From the NCBI RefSeq assembly GCF_024519315.1, contig NZ_JANIIC010000044.1, forward strand, positions 1 through 64,000: a DNA stretch of 64,000 nucleotides. The letters run 5' to 3'. Shown here piece after piece: positions 1 through 8,742 of this stretch (within the stretch, counting starts at the first letter, position 1; each line of letters starts with the position of its first letter). Origin of the DNA: Streptomyces malaysiensis subsp. samsunensis (GTDB taxonomy: Bacteria > Actinomycetota > Actinomycetes > Streptomycetales > Streptomycetaceae). A model generated the notes under the pieces. The model worked only from the letters and a program-made list of their open reading frames with translations. It made no database searches and was not told the DNA's origin. Both the position numbers and the translations under genes were made by a program.

Positions 1-63
1 GGCGAGGGCGGCGGCCCCGGGGGGGGCCCCCCCCCCGACCCGGCCCCCCCCCCCCCCCCCCCC
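1..63. other. G/C homopolymer stretch at window edge
   Basis: The first 63 bases are almost pure G and C runs, ending in 20 consecutive C at 44-63. No gene or site can be read here. Such a run beside degenerate repeats is typical of a contig end or low-quality sequence, so the bases should not be trusted without read support. Confidence 0.6.
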
Positions 64-690
64 GTGGGTATTCCCCCCCCGGGAAGCCCCCGCCGGGGGG
101 CCCCCCGCGGGCCCGCCCGGCGGTGGGCCGCTCGGGGGTGGGCCGCTGGGGGGTGGGCCGCTGGGCGGTGGGCCGCTCGGCGGTGGCACACCTGCCAGTG
201 GGCCGCCCACCGAAGGGGCGCCTGCCCGTGGGGCGGCCGCCGCTGGGACACCTGCCGCTAGGCCGCACGCCAGGGGGACGTCCGCCGCTGGGACGCGTGC
301 CTCTGGACCGCCCACCCGTGGGACGTCCGCCGCCAGGCCACCCACCGGTAGCACGCCTACCACCGGGCCGCCCGCCAGCGAGCCACCCGCCTCTGGACCG
401 CCTGCCGTGGGACGTCCGTCGCCAGCCCCCAGTAGCACGCCCGCCAGCGGGACACCCGCCGATGGACCACCCGCCGGTGGCACACCCACCGCTGGGACAC
501 GCGCCAGCGGGCCACCCGTCGGCGGGGCGCCTGGCCTCTTGGCCGCACGCCACTGAGTCATCCGCCGCTGGGACACCTACGGCCTGGCCACCCGCCACTA
601 GCACACCCACCAGCGGGCCACCCAACACCGGGACACCCGCCAGTGGCACGCCCGCCGACGGGCACTGGGCCGGAGCCCCGGGCCGGGGGT
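64..690. repeat. Degenerate 15-bp minisatellite-like region
   Basis: About 40 imperfect copies of a 15-bp unit run through this stretch; the core reads roughly CCGCTGGGACACCCG, with variants such as CCAGCGGGCCACCCG. In-frame reading gives Gly-Thr-Pro-Ala-Ser-like pentapeptides, but the repeat changes reading frame near 530-570, so it does not behave like one maintained coding repeat. No start with a ribosome binding site was seen. It lies immediately downstream of the minus-strand Sel1 gene. Confidence 0.65.
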
Positions 691-692
691 CC

Positions 693-2540
693 TTACGCCG
701 TGAGTTCCTGCTGGAGCGCGTCCCGCAGCCGGGCGGCGCGCTCGGCGACCTCCGCGGGACCCAGTTCGACCGCTCGCGCGCACCACCGCTGCCCCTCGGC
801 GAGCGCCCCGCGCCGGGCCGCGAGCAGGGCGAGCCGCAGCGCGGCCCGGCCGTGGCCCGCCTCGGCGGCACGCGTCCACCACAGGGCGGCCTCCGGCTCG
901 CTGCCCTCGCGGGCCAGCAGCAGCCCGAGGTTGAACGCGCCGTTGCTGCTGCCCGCCTCGGCCGCCGTGCGGTACCAGCGCGCGGCCTCGACCACATCGC
1001 CGCGCGCGGCCGCGAACATGCCCACCCGCACCTGGGACCGCCGGTGGCCCTGGCGCGCGGCGCGCTCGTACCACTCCTCGTACTCGGGGACGATGGGCCC
1101 GGAGCCGTCGTGGGGCGGCGGGGTCGGGAAGCGTGTCCCGGAGGAGCTGCCGAAGCCGGTGCCGGTCGCCGGGTCGCCGCCGACCGACGAGCGGTCCAGC
1201 AGCGCGGCCAGCCGGAAGGCGCCCTCCGCGCTGCCGCCGCCCGCGGCGCAGCGCAGATGGCGCTCGGCGCCCTGGAGGTCGCCGTCCCGCTGCAAGGCGA
1301 GGCCGATCTGGAGCGCCGCCTCGGTGTGCCCGGCGGCGGCGGCCCGCTCGTACCACTGCCGGGCGGCCCGGCCCTCGCCCCGGCCCGCGTACAAGATCCC
1401 CAGGTTGAACGCGGCGTCGACGCTGCCCGCCTCGGCCGCCTTGGAGAACCACGGCTCGGCGCCCGCCGCGTCGCCGCGCTGAAGCAGCATCACGGCGACC
1501 GCGTTGGCGGCCTCGCGGTGGCCCGCGTAGGCGGCGCGGCGGTACCACTGCTCGGCCTGTGCGGTACGGCCCTGCTCGGCGCAGAGCAGCCCGAGGTTGT
1601 AGGCGCCGTTGATGTCCCCGGCGTCGAGCGCGGCGCGGTACCAGCGCTCGGCGGTCTGGGGCTCGCCCCGGTCGGCGTGGAGCGCGCCCAGCGCGTTGGC
1701 GGCGTTGCCGTCGCCGTCCTGGGCCGCCCGGTGCCACCAGACGGCGGCGCTGTCGGTGTCGCCCGCGTCGCGCAGCAGGAAGCCCAGCGCGCAGGCGGCA
1801 CGGGCCTCGCCGTCCTTGGCCGACATCAGGTACCAGCGGCCGGCCTCCTTGGTCGCACCGCGCTTCTCCAGCAGCGTGCCGAGGTGGAGGGCAGCGCGCC
1901 GGTGGCCGCGCGCGGCGGCCTGCCGGTACCACTGCTCGGCCTCCTCCCGGCCCGCGCCATCGGCGCCCCGGCGGCGCTCGGCCGTCGGCTCGTCCCCTTC
2001 GTCGCCGTGGTCGTCGAGGATGCGGGCGAGCCGGTACGCGGCCTCGCGGTGGCCGCGCTCGGCGGCCGTGCGGAACCAGCGCTCGGCACCGATGTCGCTG
2101 CGGTGCTCCAGTAGATCGCCCAGCGCGTACGCGCCCAGGGTGTGCCCGGACTCGGCGGACTGGCGCAGCCAGTACTCGGCGGCGGGCTCATCGCCCCGCT
2201 CACGGTGGTGGCGGCCCAGGGCGTGGGCCGCGGCGGGGGATCCGGCGACGGCGGCTATCCGCCACCAGCCGGCGGCGTCGTCGGCGTAGCCGCGCTGATG
2301 CAGCAGAACGCCGAGGTTGTTGGCGGCGGCGCGATCGCCCGCCGCGGTGGCTCCCCGCAGATGCGGTTCGGCGCCGTCGAGGTCGCCGCGGCGCAGCAGC
2401 AGCGCGCCGAGTGCGCTCATCGCGGCGGTGTCACCGCCCTCGGCCGCACGGCGGTGCCGGGTCTCTTCCTCGGCATCGTCGTGCGTGTGCGCAAAACGCC
2501 CTGTCTCCAACAGACTGACCCTGTCCCCCATAAATCCCAT
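693..2540 (-). CDS. Sel1/tetratricopeptide repeat protein
   Basis: A 615-residue protein made almost wholly of Sel1-like repeats of about 36 residues (pattern AA..LG.L...RGD...AE.WYR.AA..G). The first 35 residues are a charged leader with no signal peptide or membrane helix, so a cytoplasmic scaffold role is inferred. Sel1/TPR solenoids bind proteins and have no catalytic residues; the partner cannot be read from the sequence. An ATG at 2531 is an alternative start, as neither start has a strong ribosome binding site. One repeat near residues 385-415 is replaced by a Gly/Thr/Pro-rich insert (around 1110-1190). It is transcribed away from the initiator tRNA terminator. Confidence 0.85.
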   Translation of the reverse strand: MGFMGDRVSLLETGRFAHTHDDAEEETRHRRAAEGGDTAAMSALGALLLRRGDLDGAEPHLRGATAAGDRAAANNLGVLLHQRGYADDAAGWWRIAAVAGSPAAAHALGRHHRERGDEPAAEYWLRQSAESGHTLGAYALGDLLEHRSDIGAERWFRTAAERGHREAAYRLARILDDHGDEGDEPTAERRRGADGAGREEAEQWYRQAAARGHRRAALHLGTLLEKRGATKEAGRWYLMSAKDGEARAACALGFLLRDAGDTDSAAVWWHRAAQDGDGNAANALGALHADRGEPQTAERWYRAALDAGDINGAYNLGLLCAEQGRTAQAEQWYRRAAYAGHREAANAVAVMLLQRGDAAGAEPWFSKAAEAGSVDAAFNLGILYAGRGEGRAARQWYERAAAAGHTEAALQIGLALQRDGDLQGAERHLRCAAGGGSAEGAFRLAALLDRSSVGGDPATGTGFGSSSGTRFPTPPPHDGSGPIVPEYEEWYERAARQGHRRSQVRVGMFAAARGDVVEAARWYRTAAEAGSSNGAFNLGLLLAREGSEPEAALWWTRAAEAGHGRAALRLALLAARRGALAEGQRWCARAVELGPAEVAERAARLRDALQQELTA

Positions 2541-2680
2541 CGTGGCATCACCCGCATCCGGCGTACACCTGGTATACCGCAGCCGACGAGGTCACTTCAG
2601 CGTTTTGTCGACATGCCCACAGAGAGACAACCCAAACGCTGGTATCCGCATTCCCCGAGTGGACGCTCCTGGAACGCACA

Positions 2681-2714
2681 ACGAGGCCCGGATCCTTGCG
2701 GATCCGGGCCTCGT
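2681..2714 (-). terminator. Intrinsic terminator of the initiator tRNA gene
   Basis: A perfect 15-bp inverted repeat (2681-2695 with 2700-2714) around a 4-nt loop lies 7 bases after the tRNA 3' end on the minus strand. It has no long T-run, which is common for terminators in Streptomyces. Confidence 0.85.
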
Positions 2715-2721
2715 CCTTTAG

Positions 2722-2795
2722 TAGCGGGGACAGGATTTGAACCTGCGACCTCTGGGTTATGAGCCCAGCGAGCTACCGAGCTGCTCCACCCCGCG
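2722..2795 (-). tRNA. Initiator tRNA-fMet (anticodon CAU)
   Basis: The minus strand folds into a 74-nt cloverleaf with anticodon CAU. It carries initiator hallmarks: three consecutive G-C pairs closing the anticodon stem (GGG..CCC) and an unpaired first acceptor position (C1 opposite U72), as in other actinobacterial initiators. The CCA end is not encoded; CTA follows the discriminator A. It delivers formyl-methionine for translation initiation. Confidence 0.95.
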
Positions 2796-2863
2796 CCGTG
2801 GTGAAACCACCGTACCACGGCGCGCGGGGTCGGCCGGCCGGCCGTTCTCGCAGGTCGTCAGGG

Positions 2864-5827
2864 TCAGCCGCCCTTCTTACCGGCGCCTTCACCGGCGCTC
2901 TGGCTCTGTGGCTGGTTCTGCTTCTGCCCCTGCTTGCTGTCGGCCGCCTTCTCCTCCGCCTTGGCGGCGCGGTTCAGAGCGTCCCTCAGGTCCTCCTGGG
3001 CCCTGCCGTACGCCTCCCAGTCCTGCGGCTGCTTCTGGAGCGCGTCCTGGGCGTCCTGATAGGCGTCCTGGGCGTCCTTGAGGGCCTCCTTCACCGTGGG
3101 GTTGGTGCTCGACGGCGGTTCTTCCTGACCGCCGTCGTCCGGTGGCCGCTCTTCGGACGACTCGCCGAAGACGGCGTCCAGGGCCTCCCCCAGGGTGTCC
3201 TTGAAGACCGTCTCCTTGCCGTAGGAGACGCCCACCTTCTTCAGCAGCGGGTAGTTGGCGCTGCCACCGCGGGCGTAGACCGGCTCGATATAGAGGAAGC
3301 CGTTGTCCAGCGGCACGGTGAGCAGATTGCCGTACTCGATGTCGGAGTCGGTGCCCCTGAGGTTACGGACGAACTCGGCGACCTCCGGATCACCGTTGAG
3401 CTCGCTCTGCACCTGCTGTGGACCGGGCACGTTGGAGGTGACCTTCAGCAGTCTTATCGTGCCGTAGTCCTTGCTGTTGGCATCCGCGTCGATCGACATG
3501 AACGCGCCCAGGTTGGGACGCCCGTTGGGGGTGAAGGTCGTCGTCAGCGAGAACGTCTGCGCCTTCTGGTCGGGCATCTTCATGCTGAGGTAGTACGGCG
3601 GCACCGCGTTCCCGTCCTTGTGGGTCGGGTCCTCGGGCACCTGCCAGGCGTCACTGCCGCTGTAGAACTGCTTGGGGTCCGTGACGTGGTAGCGGGTCAG
3701 CAGCTCGCGCTGGACCTTGAACAGGTCCTGCGGATACCGCAGATGCTCCATCAGATCGCCGCTGATCTTGTCCTTGGGCTGCACGGTGCCCGGGAACGCC
3801 TTCTCCCAGGTCTTCAGGACCGGGTCCTTGGTGTCCCACTCGTAGAGCTTCACGGTGCCGTCATAGGCGTCCACGGTCGCCTTGACCGAGTTACGGATGT
3901 AGTTGACCTTGTTCTGCTGCGCGACCACCGAACGGTCTCCGTCGCTCAGCGAGTCGGCCGTGCTGTCGCCCAGGGTCGTCCGCGAGGCGTACGGATAGCC
4001 GTTGGTCGTGGTGTAGGCGTCGACGATCCACTTGATCCGGCCGCCCACCACCGCCGGATAGGCGTCACCGTCGATGGTCAGCCAGGGGGCGACCTTCTCG
4101 ACGCGCTCCTTGGGCGTGCGGTTGTACAGGATCCGCGAACCGTCGCCGATCGCGCCCGAGTAGAGGATCTGGGGCTCGCCGAACGCCACCGCGTAGGCCG
4201 CGCGGTTGACCGGGTTGGAGAGGCTGACCCCGCTCTTGCCCTTGTAGCTGGTGGTCCGCTCGCCGTTCTTCTCGTAGTCGAGCTCCTTCTGGGGGCCGCC
4301 GACTATCGAGTACTGGTTGGTCTTCTCGCCGTAGTAGACCTGCTGCCGGTAGGTGCCGACCCCGCCGCCCGACGAGGACTTGGTGGGCAGCCCGGACTCG
4401 GTGAAGTCCGGTGAGCCGGCCGGGTCCGCGTTGGGATCGGTCGTGGTGCCCTTCGCCGCCACCATGCCGTAGCCATGGGTGTAGGTGAAGTGGTCGTTGA
4501 TCCAGTTCCGCTTGGGGATGCCGTTGAGGTTCAGCTCGCGCACACCGACCACGGTGTCCTGGTCCTTGCCGTCGGCGCCCTTGTAGCGGTCGACGTCCAG
4601 CGTGGACGGGAACTGGTAGTACTTACGCTCCTGCTGGAGCTGCTGGAAGGTCGGCGAGATGACACTGGGGTCCATCAGCCGGTAACTGGCCGCCGTATTG
4701 GCGTCCTTGCGGAGCTTCTCGCCGCCGCTGTCGCTGTCGTTCTTACCGGAGTAGTCCGCCACCTTGGAGTCATCGATGCCGTACGACTGGCGCGTGGCCT
4801 CGATGTTCTTCTGGATGTACGGCGCCTCCTTGGCCTGCTCGTTCGGCTGGACCTGGAACTTCTGCACGATCGCCGGGTAGAGCCCGCCGATCAGGATCGC
4901 CGACAGCACCATCAGCCCGAAGCCGATGACCGGCAGCTGCCAGGTGCGGCGCCACAGCGTGGCGAAGAAGAGCACCGCGCAGATGGCCGCGATGAAGAAC
5001 AGGATCGTCTTGGCGGGCAGATAGGCGTTGGCGTCCACGTAGCGCAGACCCGTCCAGTTGCCCGTCGCCTTGAAGTCGCTGGACTTCACCGCGAGGCCGT
5101 AGCGATCCAGCCAGTACGCCACCGCCTTGAGCGCGACGAAGACGCCCAGCAGCACCGACAGATGGCCGGTGGCCGCGGCGGTCGCGCGGGCGCCGGGGCT
5201 GGTGACCCGCAGGCCGCCGTAGAGGTAGTGCACCAGGGCGGCGGCGATCAGCGAGAGCACCGTGGCCGCGAAGCCGAAGCTCAGCAGGAAGCGGTACCAG
5301 GGCAGATCGAAGGCGTAGAAGGCCACGTCCTTGTGGAACTGCGGGTCCTTCTGACCGAACGGCACGCCGTTGACCCACAGCAGCCAGATGCGCCACTGGC
5401 CGGCCGCCGAGGCGCCCGCGATCAGCCCGACCAGGGCGGTGACCGCGAGCAGCACCCACTTCTTGAACGGGGCGATGCCCATCCGGTAGCGGTCCAGGCT
5501 CTGCTGCTCCATGGACATCGCGCTGAGCGGCGGCCGCAGCCGGTGCGCCAGCCAGATGTTGATCCCGACGGCCGTGGCCATCAGCACGCCGAAGACGAAG
5601 AACAGCCCGATCTTCGTCTTCAAGGTGGTGCTGAAGACGGAAGAGTAATGAAGAGAGCTATACCAGAGCCAATCCGTCCAAAACCCGGCAAACATGACAA
5701 AGAGCATGGCCAACACGGCCAGCACGCCCAGGGTCATGAGCAGGGTTCTGGCACGCCGGGACGGTCGGCCGACTCTCACCCGCGGCCCCGTCGGGCCTCC
5801 GCCGCGGTCCGGCATCTGGAAAGCCAA
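2864..5827 (-). CDS. UPF0182 family integral membrane protein
   Basis: A 987-residue UPF0182 protein, the full usual length. About seven hydrophobic helices lie in the first 330 residues (first around 29-50, WxxWLW-type motif just after), followed by a large extracytoplasmic domain of about 550 residues with many conserved Tyr and Gly. The last 100 residues are acidic then Gln/Lys-rich low complexity. The function of the family is unknown. The TTG at 5827 is chosen because GAGGTG lies 6 nt upstream; a GTG at 5836 and an ATG at 5815 are alternatives. It diverges from the PPA1353-family gene with a 123-bp shared control region, and matches the Rv3193c position in mycobacteria. Confidence 0.88.
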   Translation of the reverse strand: MAFQMPDRGGGPTGPRVRVGRPSRRARTLLMTLGVLAVLAMLFVMFAGFWTDWLWYSSLHYSSVFSTTLKTKIGLFFVFGVLMATAVGINIWLAHRLRPPLSAMSMEQQSLDRYRMGIAPFKKWVLLAVTALVGLIAGASAAGQWRIWLLWVNGVPFGQKDPQFHKDVAFYAFDLPWYRFLLSFGFAATVLSLIAAALVHYLYGGLRVTSPGARATAAATGHLSVLLGVFVALKAVAYWLDRYGLAVKSSDFKATGNWTGLRYVDANAYLPAKTILFFIAAICAVLFFATLWRRTWQLPVIGFGLMVLSAILIGGLYPAIVQKFQVQPNEQAKEAPYIQKNIEATRQSYGIDDSKVADYSGKNDSDSGGEKLRKDANTAASYRLMDPSVISPTFQQLQQERKYYQFPSTLDVDRYKGADGKDQDTVVGVRELNLNGIPKRNWINDHFTYTHGYGMVAAKGTTTDPNADPAGSPDFTESGLPTKSSSGGGVGTYRQQVYYGEKTNQYSIVGGPQKELDYEKNGERTTSYKGKSGVSLSNPVNRAAYAVAFGEPQILYSGAIGDGSRILYNRTPKERVEKVAPWLTIDGDAYPAVVGGRIKWIVDAYTTTNGYPYASRTTLGDSTADSLSDGDRSVVAQQNKVNYIRNSVKATVDAYDGTVKLYEWDTKDPVLKTWEKAFPGTVQPKDKISGDLMEHLRYPQDLFKVQRELLTRYHVTDPKQFYSGSDAWQVPEDPTHKDGNAVPPYYLSMKMPDQKAQTFSLTTTFTPNGRPNLGAFMSIDADANSKDYGTIRLLKVTSNVPGPQQVQSELNGDPEVAEFVRNLRGTDSDIEYGNLLTVPLDNGFLYIEPVYARGGSANYPLLKKVGVSYGKETVFKDTLGEALDAVFGESSEERPPDDGGQEEPPSSTNPTVKEALKDAQDAYQDAQDALQKQPQDWEAYGRAQEDLRDALNRAAKAEEKAADSKQGQKQNQPQSQSAGEGAGKKGG

Positions 5828-5950
5828 GGTGCGCACCTCGAAGTTCGCTGTCGATTGAGGGGACCCTGAAACCCAGGGCCCACCTGATGCAACTTACTCA
5901 GGCTTTACTCAGTTCCCGTTTCCGGGTCCGAACAGGGCACGATATGAACC

Positions 5951-6517
5951 ATGTCCAACGCAACCCCCGGCACCGGCCCGCTGGCCGCGCATCCGCTGAC
6001 CCGAGCCGTCCTCGAGATCGACGAGTACGCCGCAGGGCTCGGCTGGGACCAACCCGCCCGGCTCTTCGCCCTCGTCGACACCGCCCGGCTGCGCACCGAG
6101 GAGCCCGGCCTCGCCGCCCAGCTCGGCCTTGACGAGGACGGCGAGGAGATCGCCTCCCTGACCCCCATCGAGCAGGACGAGATGCCCTCCGGCGCCCCGC
6201 TGGACGAGTTCCTCGCCACCATCGCCTGGCCCGACGCCGTGACCGGCTGCGCCCTGACCGTGGAGCGGCAGATGCTGCCGCCGTCCGCCGAAGGCGCCGT
6301 GCCCGAGGGCCTGGACGACGCCGCACTGGCCAAATGGGTCGCCGACCACCCGGACCGCCAGGAGGTCCGGATGACCGTCGCCGTACTGCGGGACGGCGCG
6401 CGCGAGTCGGCCCTGCGGCTGCGCGAGAAGGGCTCCCCCACCGAGGTGGTCACCGGGGCCGGACTGGTGCCGGGCCTGGCGGACGCCCTCGCCGCCACCT
6501 TCGCCACCACCGACTGA
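5951..6517 (+). CDS. PPA1353 family protein
   Basis: A 188-residue cytoplasmic protein conserved in actinobacteria under the name PPA1353 family; its molecular function is unknown. It is acidic, with a clear N-terminal helical part (LTRAVLEIDEYAAGLGWDQP, residues 13-32) and a C-terminal part ending near ADALAATFATTD. No signal peptide or membrane segment. It sits head-to-head with the UPF0182 gene and tail-to-tail, 21 bp apart, with the PDZ protease gene, a placement that recurs in Streptomyces. Confidence 0.85.
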   Translation: MSNATPGTGPLAAHPLTRAVLEIDEYAAGLGWDQPARLFALVDTARLRTEEPGLAAQLGLDEDGEEIASLTPIEQDEMPSGAPLDEFLATIAWPDAVTGCALTVERQMLPPSAEGAVPEGLDDAALAKWVADHPDRQEVRMTVAVLRDGARESALRLREKGSPTEVVTGAGLVPGLADALAATFATTD

Positions 6518-6538
6518 CGCCCGCCACGGGGGCGCCGC

Positions 6539-7633
6539 TCAGCCCGTCGTGCACTTCGGCAGACCGGCGGTGTCCCCCTTACGGAGCTTCTCGAGCGCCG
6601 TGAGGGCGTCGTCGATCGTGTGCACCTTGACCAGCCGCAGCCCGCTCGGCACGTCCTTGGCGGCGGCCGCGCAGTTCTCCTTGGGCGTGAGGAAGTAGCG
6701 GGCGCCCGCGTCGCGCGCGCCGATCGTCTTCATCTCGATCCCGCCGATCGGGCCGACCGTGCCCTTGTCGTCGATCGTGCCGGTGCCCGCGATGAACTTC
6801 CCACCGGTGAGATCGCCGGGCGACAGCCGGTCCACGATCCCCAGCGCGAACATCAGACCCGCGCTGGGCCCGCCCACGTCCGCCAGCTTGATGTCGATCC
6901 GGAACGGGAAGGTGTAGTCGATCCCGGCCTGGATGCCCACGATGGCGCGCGAGGGACCCTTGTCCGCCTTCGTGGTGGTGATGGTGACGCGCTCCTCGCC
7001 GGTCGGCTGCTTGCCACGCTTCTCCGCCGCGGCCACGTCCTTGGCCGGGACGACCGAGAAGACCACCTTCTGGCCCGGCTTGTGCTTGGTGACCAGCTTG
7101 GCCACGTCATCGGGCTCGCGCACCGCCGTGCCGTCCACCGACTTGATCACATCGCCCGCGTGCAGCCTGCCCTGGGCCGGGGCGCCCTTCTGGACGGCGC
7201 CGACGATCACATGCGCGGTGACCGGCTTCTTCAGCGCTCGCAACGCCGCGACCTTGGCCGACTCCTGGGACTGGGTGAACTCCTCCGCGTTCTGCTGGTC
7301 CACCTGGTCCGGGGTCTTGTCGTCCGGGTAGAGGGTGCTGTGCGGCACGACCACGTCATCGTGCGCCAGCCAGCCGTAGACGGCCTCCACGAGGTTCATC
7401 CGGTACTCGGAGCCGGTGACCCGGACCGTGGTCATGTTCAGATGGCCACCGGCGGTCTCACAGCTCCTACTGCCGGAGATCTGTAGCACGCACTCCCCGT
7501 TGTGCTCGCCCAGGGTGTTGTAGGTCGGCCCCGGCGACATCTCCGCGTACGGCACCGGGATCAGCACTCCGGCGCAGAGCAGCGCGATCAGCATCAGAAG
7601 GGAAGCGAGCATCGTCGCGGTGCGGCGTGGCAT
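6539..7633 (-). CDS. PDZ and Lon-like (S16) membrane-anchored protease
   Basis: A 364-residue YlbL-type protease. One N-terminal membrane helix (about 7-26) places the rest outside the membrane. A PDZ domain spans roughly 135-215, and a Lon-type S16 domain spans 225-350. The catalytic dyad is visible: Ser257 in GGPSAGL and Lys302 in GGIEMK, 45 residues apart as in Lon. There is no AAA+ ATPase domain, so substrates are probably unfolded or short segments recruited by the PDZ domain (inference). It matches the place of Rv3194c in mycobacteria. Confidence 0.9.
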   Translation of the reverse strand: MPRRTATMLASLLMLIALLCAGVLIPVPYAEMSPGPTYNTLGEHNGECVLQISGSRSCETAGGHLNMTTVRVTGSEYRMNLVEAVYGWLAHDDVVVPHSTLYPDDKTPDQVDQQNAEEFTQSQESAKVAALRALKKPVTAHVIVGAVQKGAPAQGRLHAGDVIKSVDGTAVREPDDVAKLVTKHKPGQKVVFSVVPAKDVAAAEKRGKQPTGEERVTITTTKADKGPSRAIVGIQAGIDYTFPFRIDIKLADVGGPSAGLMFALGIVDRLSPGDLTGGKFIAGTGTIDDKGTVGPIGGIEMKTIGARDAGARYFLTPKENCAAAAKDVPSGLRLVKVHTIDDALTALEKLRKGDTAGLPKCTTG

Positions 7634-7714
7634 GGAACGACAGTACGGGACCCGTCCGTCAGTCCACCGTCGGGGCCGTCCGTACGAGGGGCGGCGCGGA
7701 CGGGGAGCGCGGAG

Positions 7715-7897
7715 TCAGGCCGCGGCGTCCGAATCGGAGGGCCGGCGCTCCATCGCCTCGCGGAAGCGGGCATATCCGGCCAGCTCGGCCACATCTCCCC
7801 CGGACTTCCGTTTGCCGGCCCGGGCGGCTATGCCGGCGTATATCGCCGCGCCTATCGCCGCGAACAGTGGAATCAGCAACCAGAGAAGCGCGCCCAC
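7715..7897 (-). CDS. Small single-pass membrane protein
   Basis: A 60-residue protein with one N-terminal hydrophobic helix (about 4-24, MGALLWLLIPLFAAIGAAIY) followed by a short basic/polar tail containing FREAMERRPSD. Comparable small proteins occur between the PDZ protease and moaE genes in other Streptomyces as far as I recall. Function unknown. It is co-directional with the PDZ protease gene, 81 bp upstream of it, so they may be co-transcribed. Confidence 0.7.
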   Translation of the reverse strand: MGALLWLLIPLFAAIGAAIYAGIAARAGKRKSGGDVAELAGYARFREAMERRPSDSDAAA

Positions 7898-8049
7898 AGC
7901 AGCCTCCCGACCCCTTGAAAAATCGCGACGAACAGCCGCGACTGACAGATGAGCAGATTAAACCTCTGCCAGGTCAACGCTTACGGCAGGGTGGGGGTTA
8001 CGCAAGCGGAGTACACCCTTCCGTGCCCCCATGCGCATGCGCTTTCCCC

Positions 8050-8193
8050 CTACGCGCCCACCCATTCCTCATGCGCCCACCCGCCCTCCCGTCACCCGAC
8101 CACCACCCCCCAACGAGGCGCTACGCGCCCACCCGCCCTCCCGTCACCCGACCACCACCCCCCAACGAGGCGCTACGCACCCACCCATTCCTC
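8050..8193. repeat. 52-bp tandem duplication reaching the moaE stop codon
   Basis: Two identical 52-bp units (8073-8124 and 8125-8176) are flanked by near-identical 21-bp copies at 8050-8070 and 8173-8193 (20 of 21 match). The right copy is the last six codons and stop of moaE, so pieces of the moaE 3' end have been duplicated downstream of the gene. The insert is C-rich (CACCACCCCCC). Confidence 0.9.
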
Positions 8194-8640
8194 GGTGCCG
8201 TCGGCGAAGGTCTGGTGCTTCCAGATCGGGACCTCGCGCTTGAGGTCGTCGATCAGCCGTCGGCAGGCGGCGAACGCCTCCGCGCGATGCGGGCAGGAGA
8301 CGGCCACCACCACGGCCAGATCGCCGATCGCCAGATCGCCCACCCGGTGCACGGCGGCCAGCGCGCGCACCGGGAAGTCCGCCACGACCTTCTCGGCCAC
8401 CCGGCGCAGCTCCGCCTCGGCAGTGGGGTGCGCGGAATAGCCGAGGGCGCCGACCTCCGCGCCTCCGTCGTGGTTGCGCACGGTGCCCACGAACAGCGCC
8501 GTGCCGCCCGCCGCGGCATCGCCCACCACCCCGAAGACCTCGTCCACGGACAGGGGCGTGTCACGGACGGCGAGCAGCCGGATGGGGTGGGCGGAGCCGA
8601 GTTCGCCGGGGTGATCGTACGAATGTGCCATGTGGTCCAT
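8173..8640 (-). CDS. moaE: Molybdopterin synthase catalytic subunit MoaE
   Basis: A 155-residue MoaE. With MoaD it converts precursor Z (cPMP) to molybdopterin in molybdenum cofactor synthesis, in the cytoplasm. The two active-site lysines are present: Lys134 in DDLKRE and Lys141 in VPIWKHQ, with the 7-residue spacing of E. coli Lys119/Lys126. FVGTVRNHDGG (50-60) is the conserved MoaE core. No moaD gene is adjacent, so the sulfur-carrier partner must be elsewhere; MoeZ, which charges such carriers, is 32 kb away in this window. An ATG at 8631 is an alternative start. Its 3' end is duplicated downstream. Confidence 0.93.
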   Translation of the reverse strand: MDHMAHSYDHPGELGSAHPIRLLAVRDTPLSVDEVFGVVGDAAAGGTALFVGTVRNHDGGAEVGALGYSAHPTAEAELRRVAEKVVADFPVRALAAVHRVGDLAIGDLAVVVAVSCPHRAEAFAACRRLIDDLKREVPIWKHQTFADGTEEWVGA

Positions 8641-8742
8641 CGTGCCGTACCGTCCCGCCCTCGTGGAAAGAATGGAGCAATCGGATACCGGATCCCGGAA
8701 AGTATCTTCCGGAACGCCGGAAAGCGCCCGGGAGCGCCCGCC

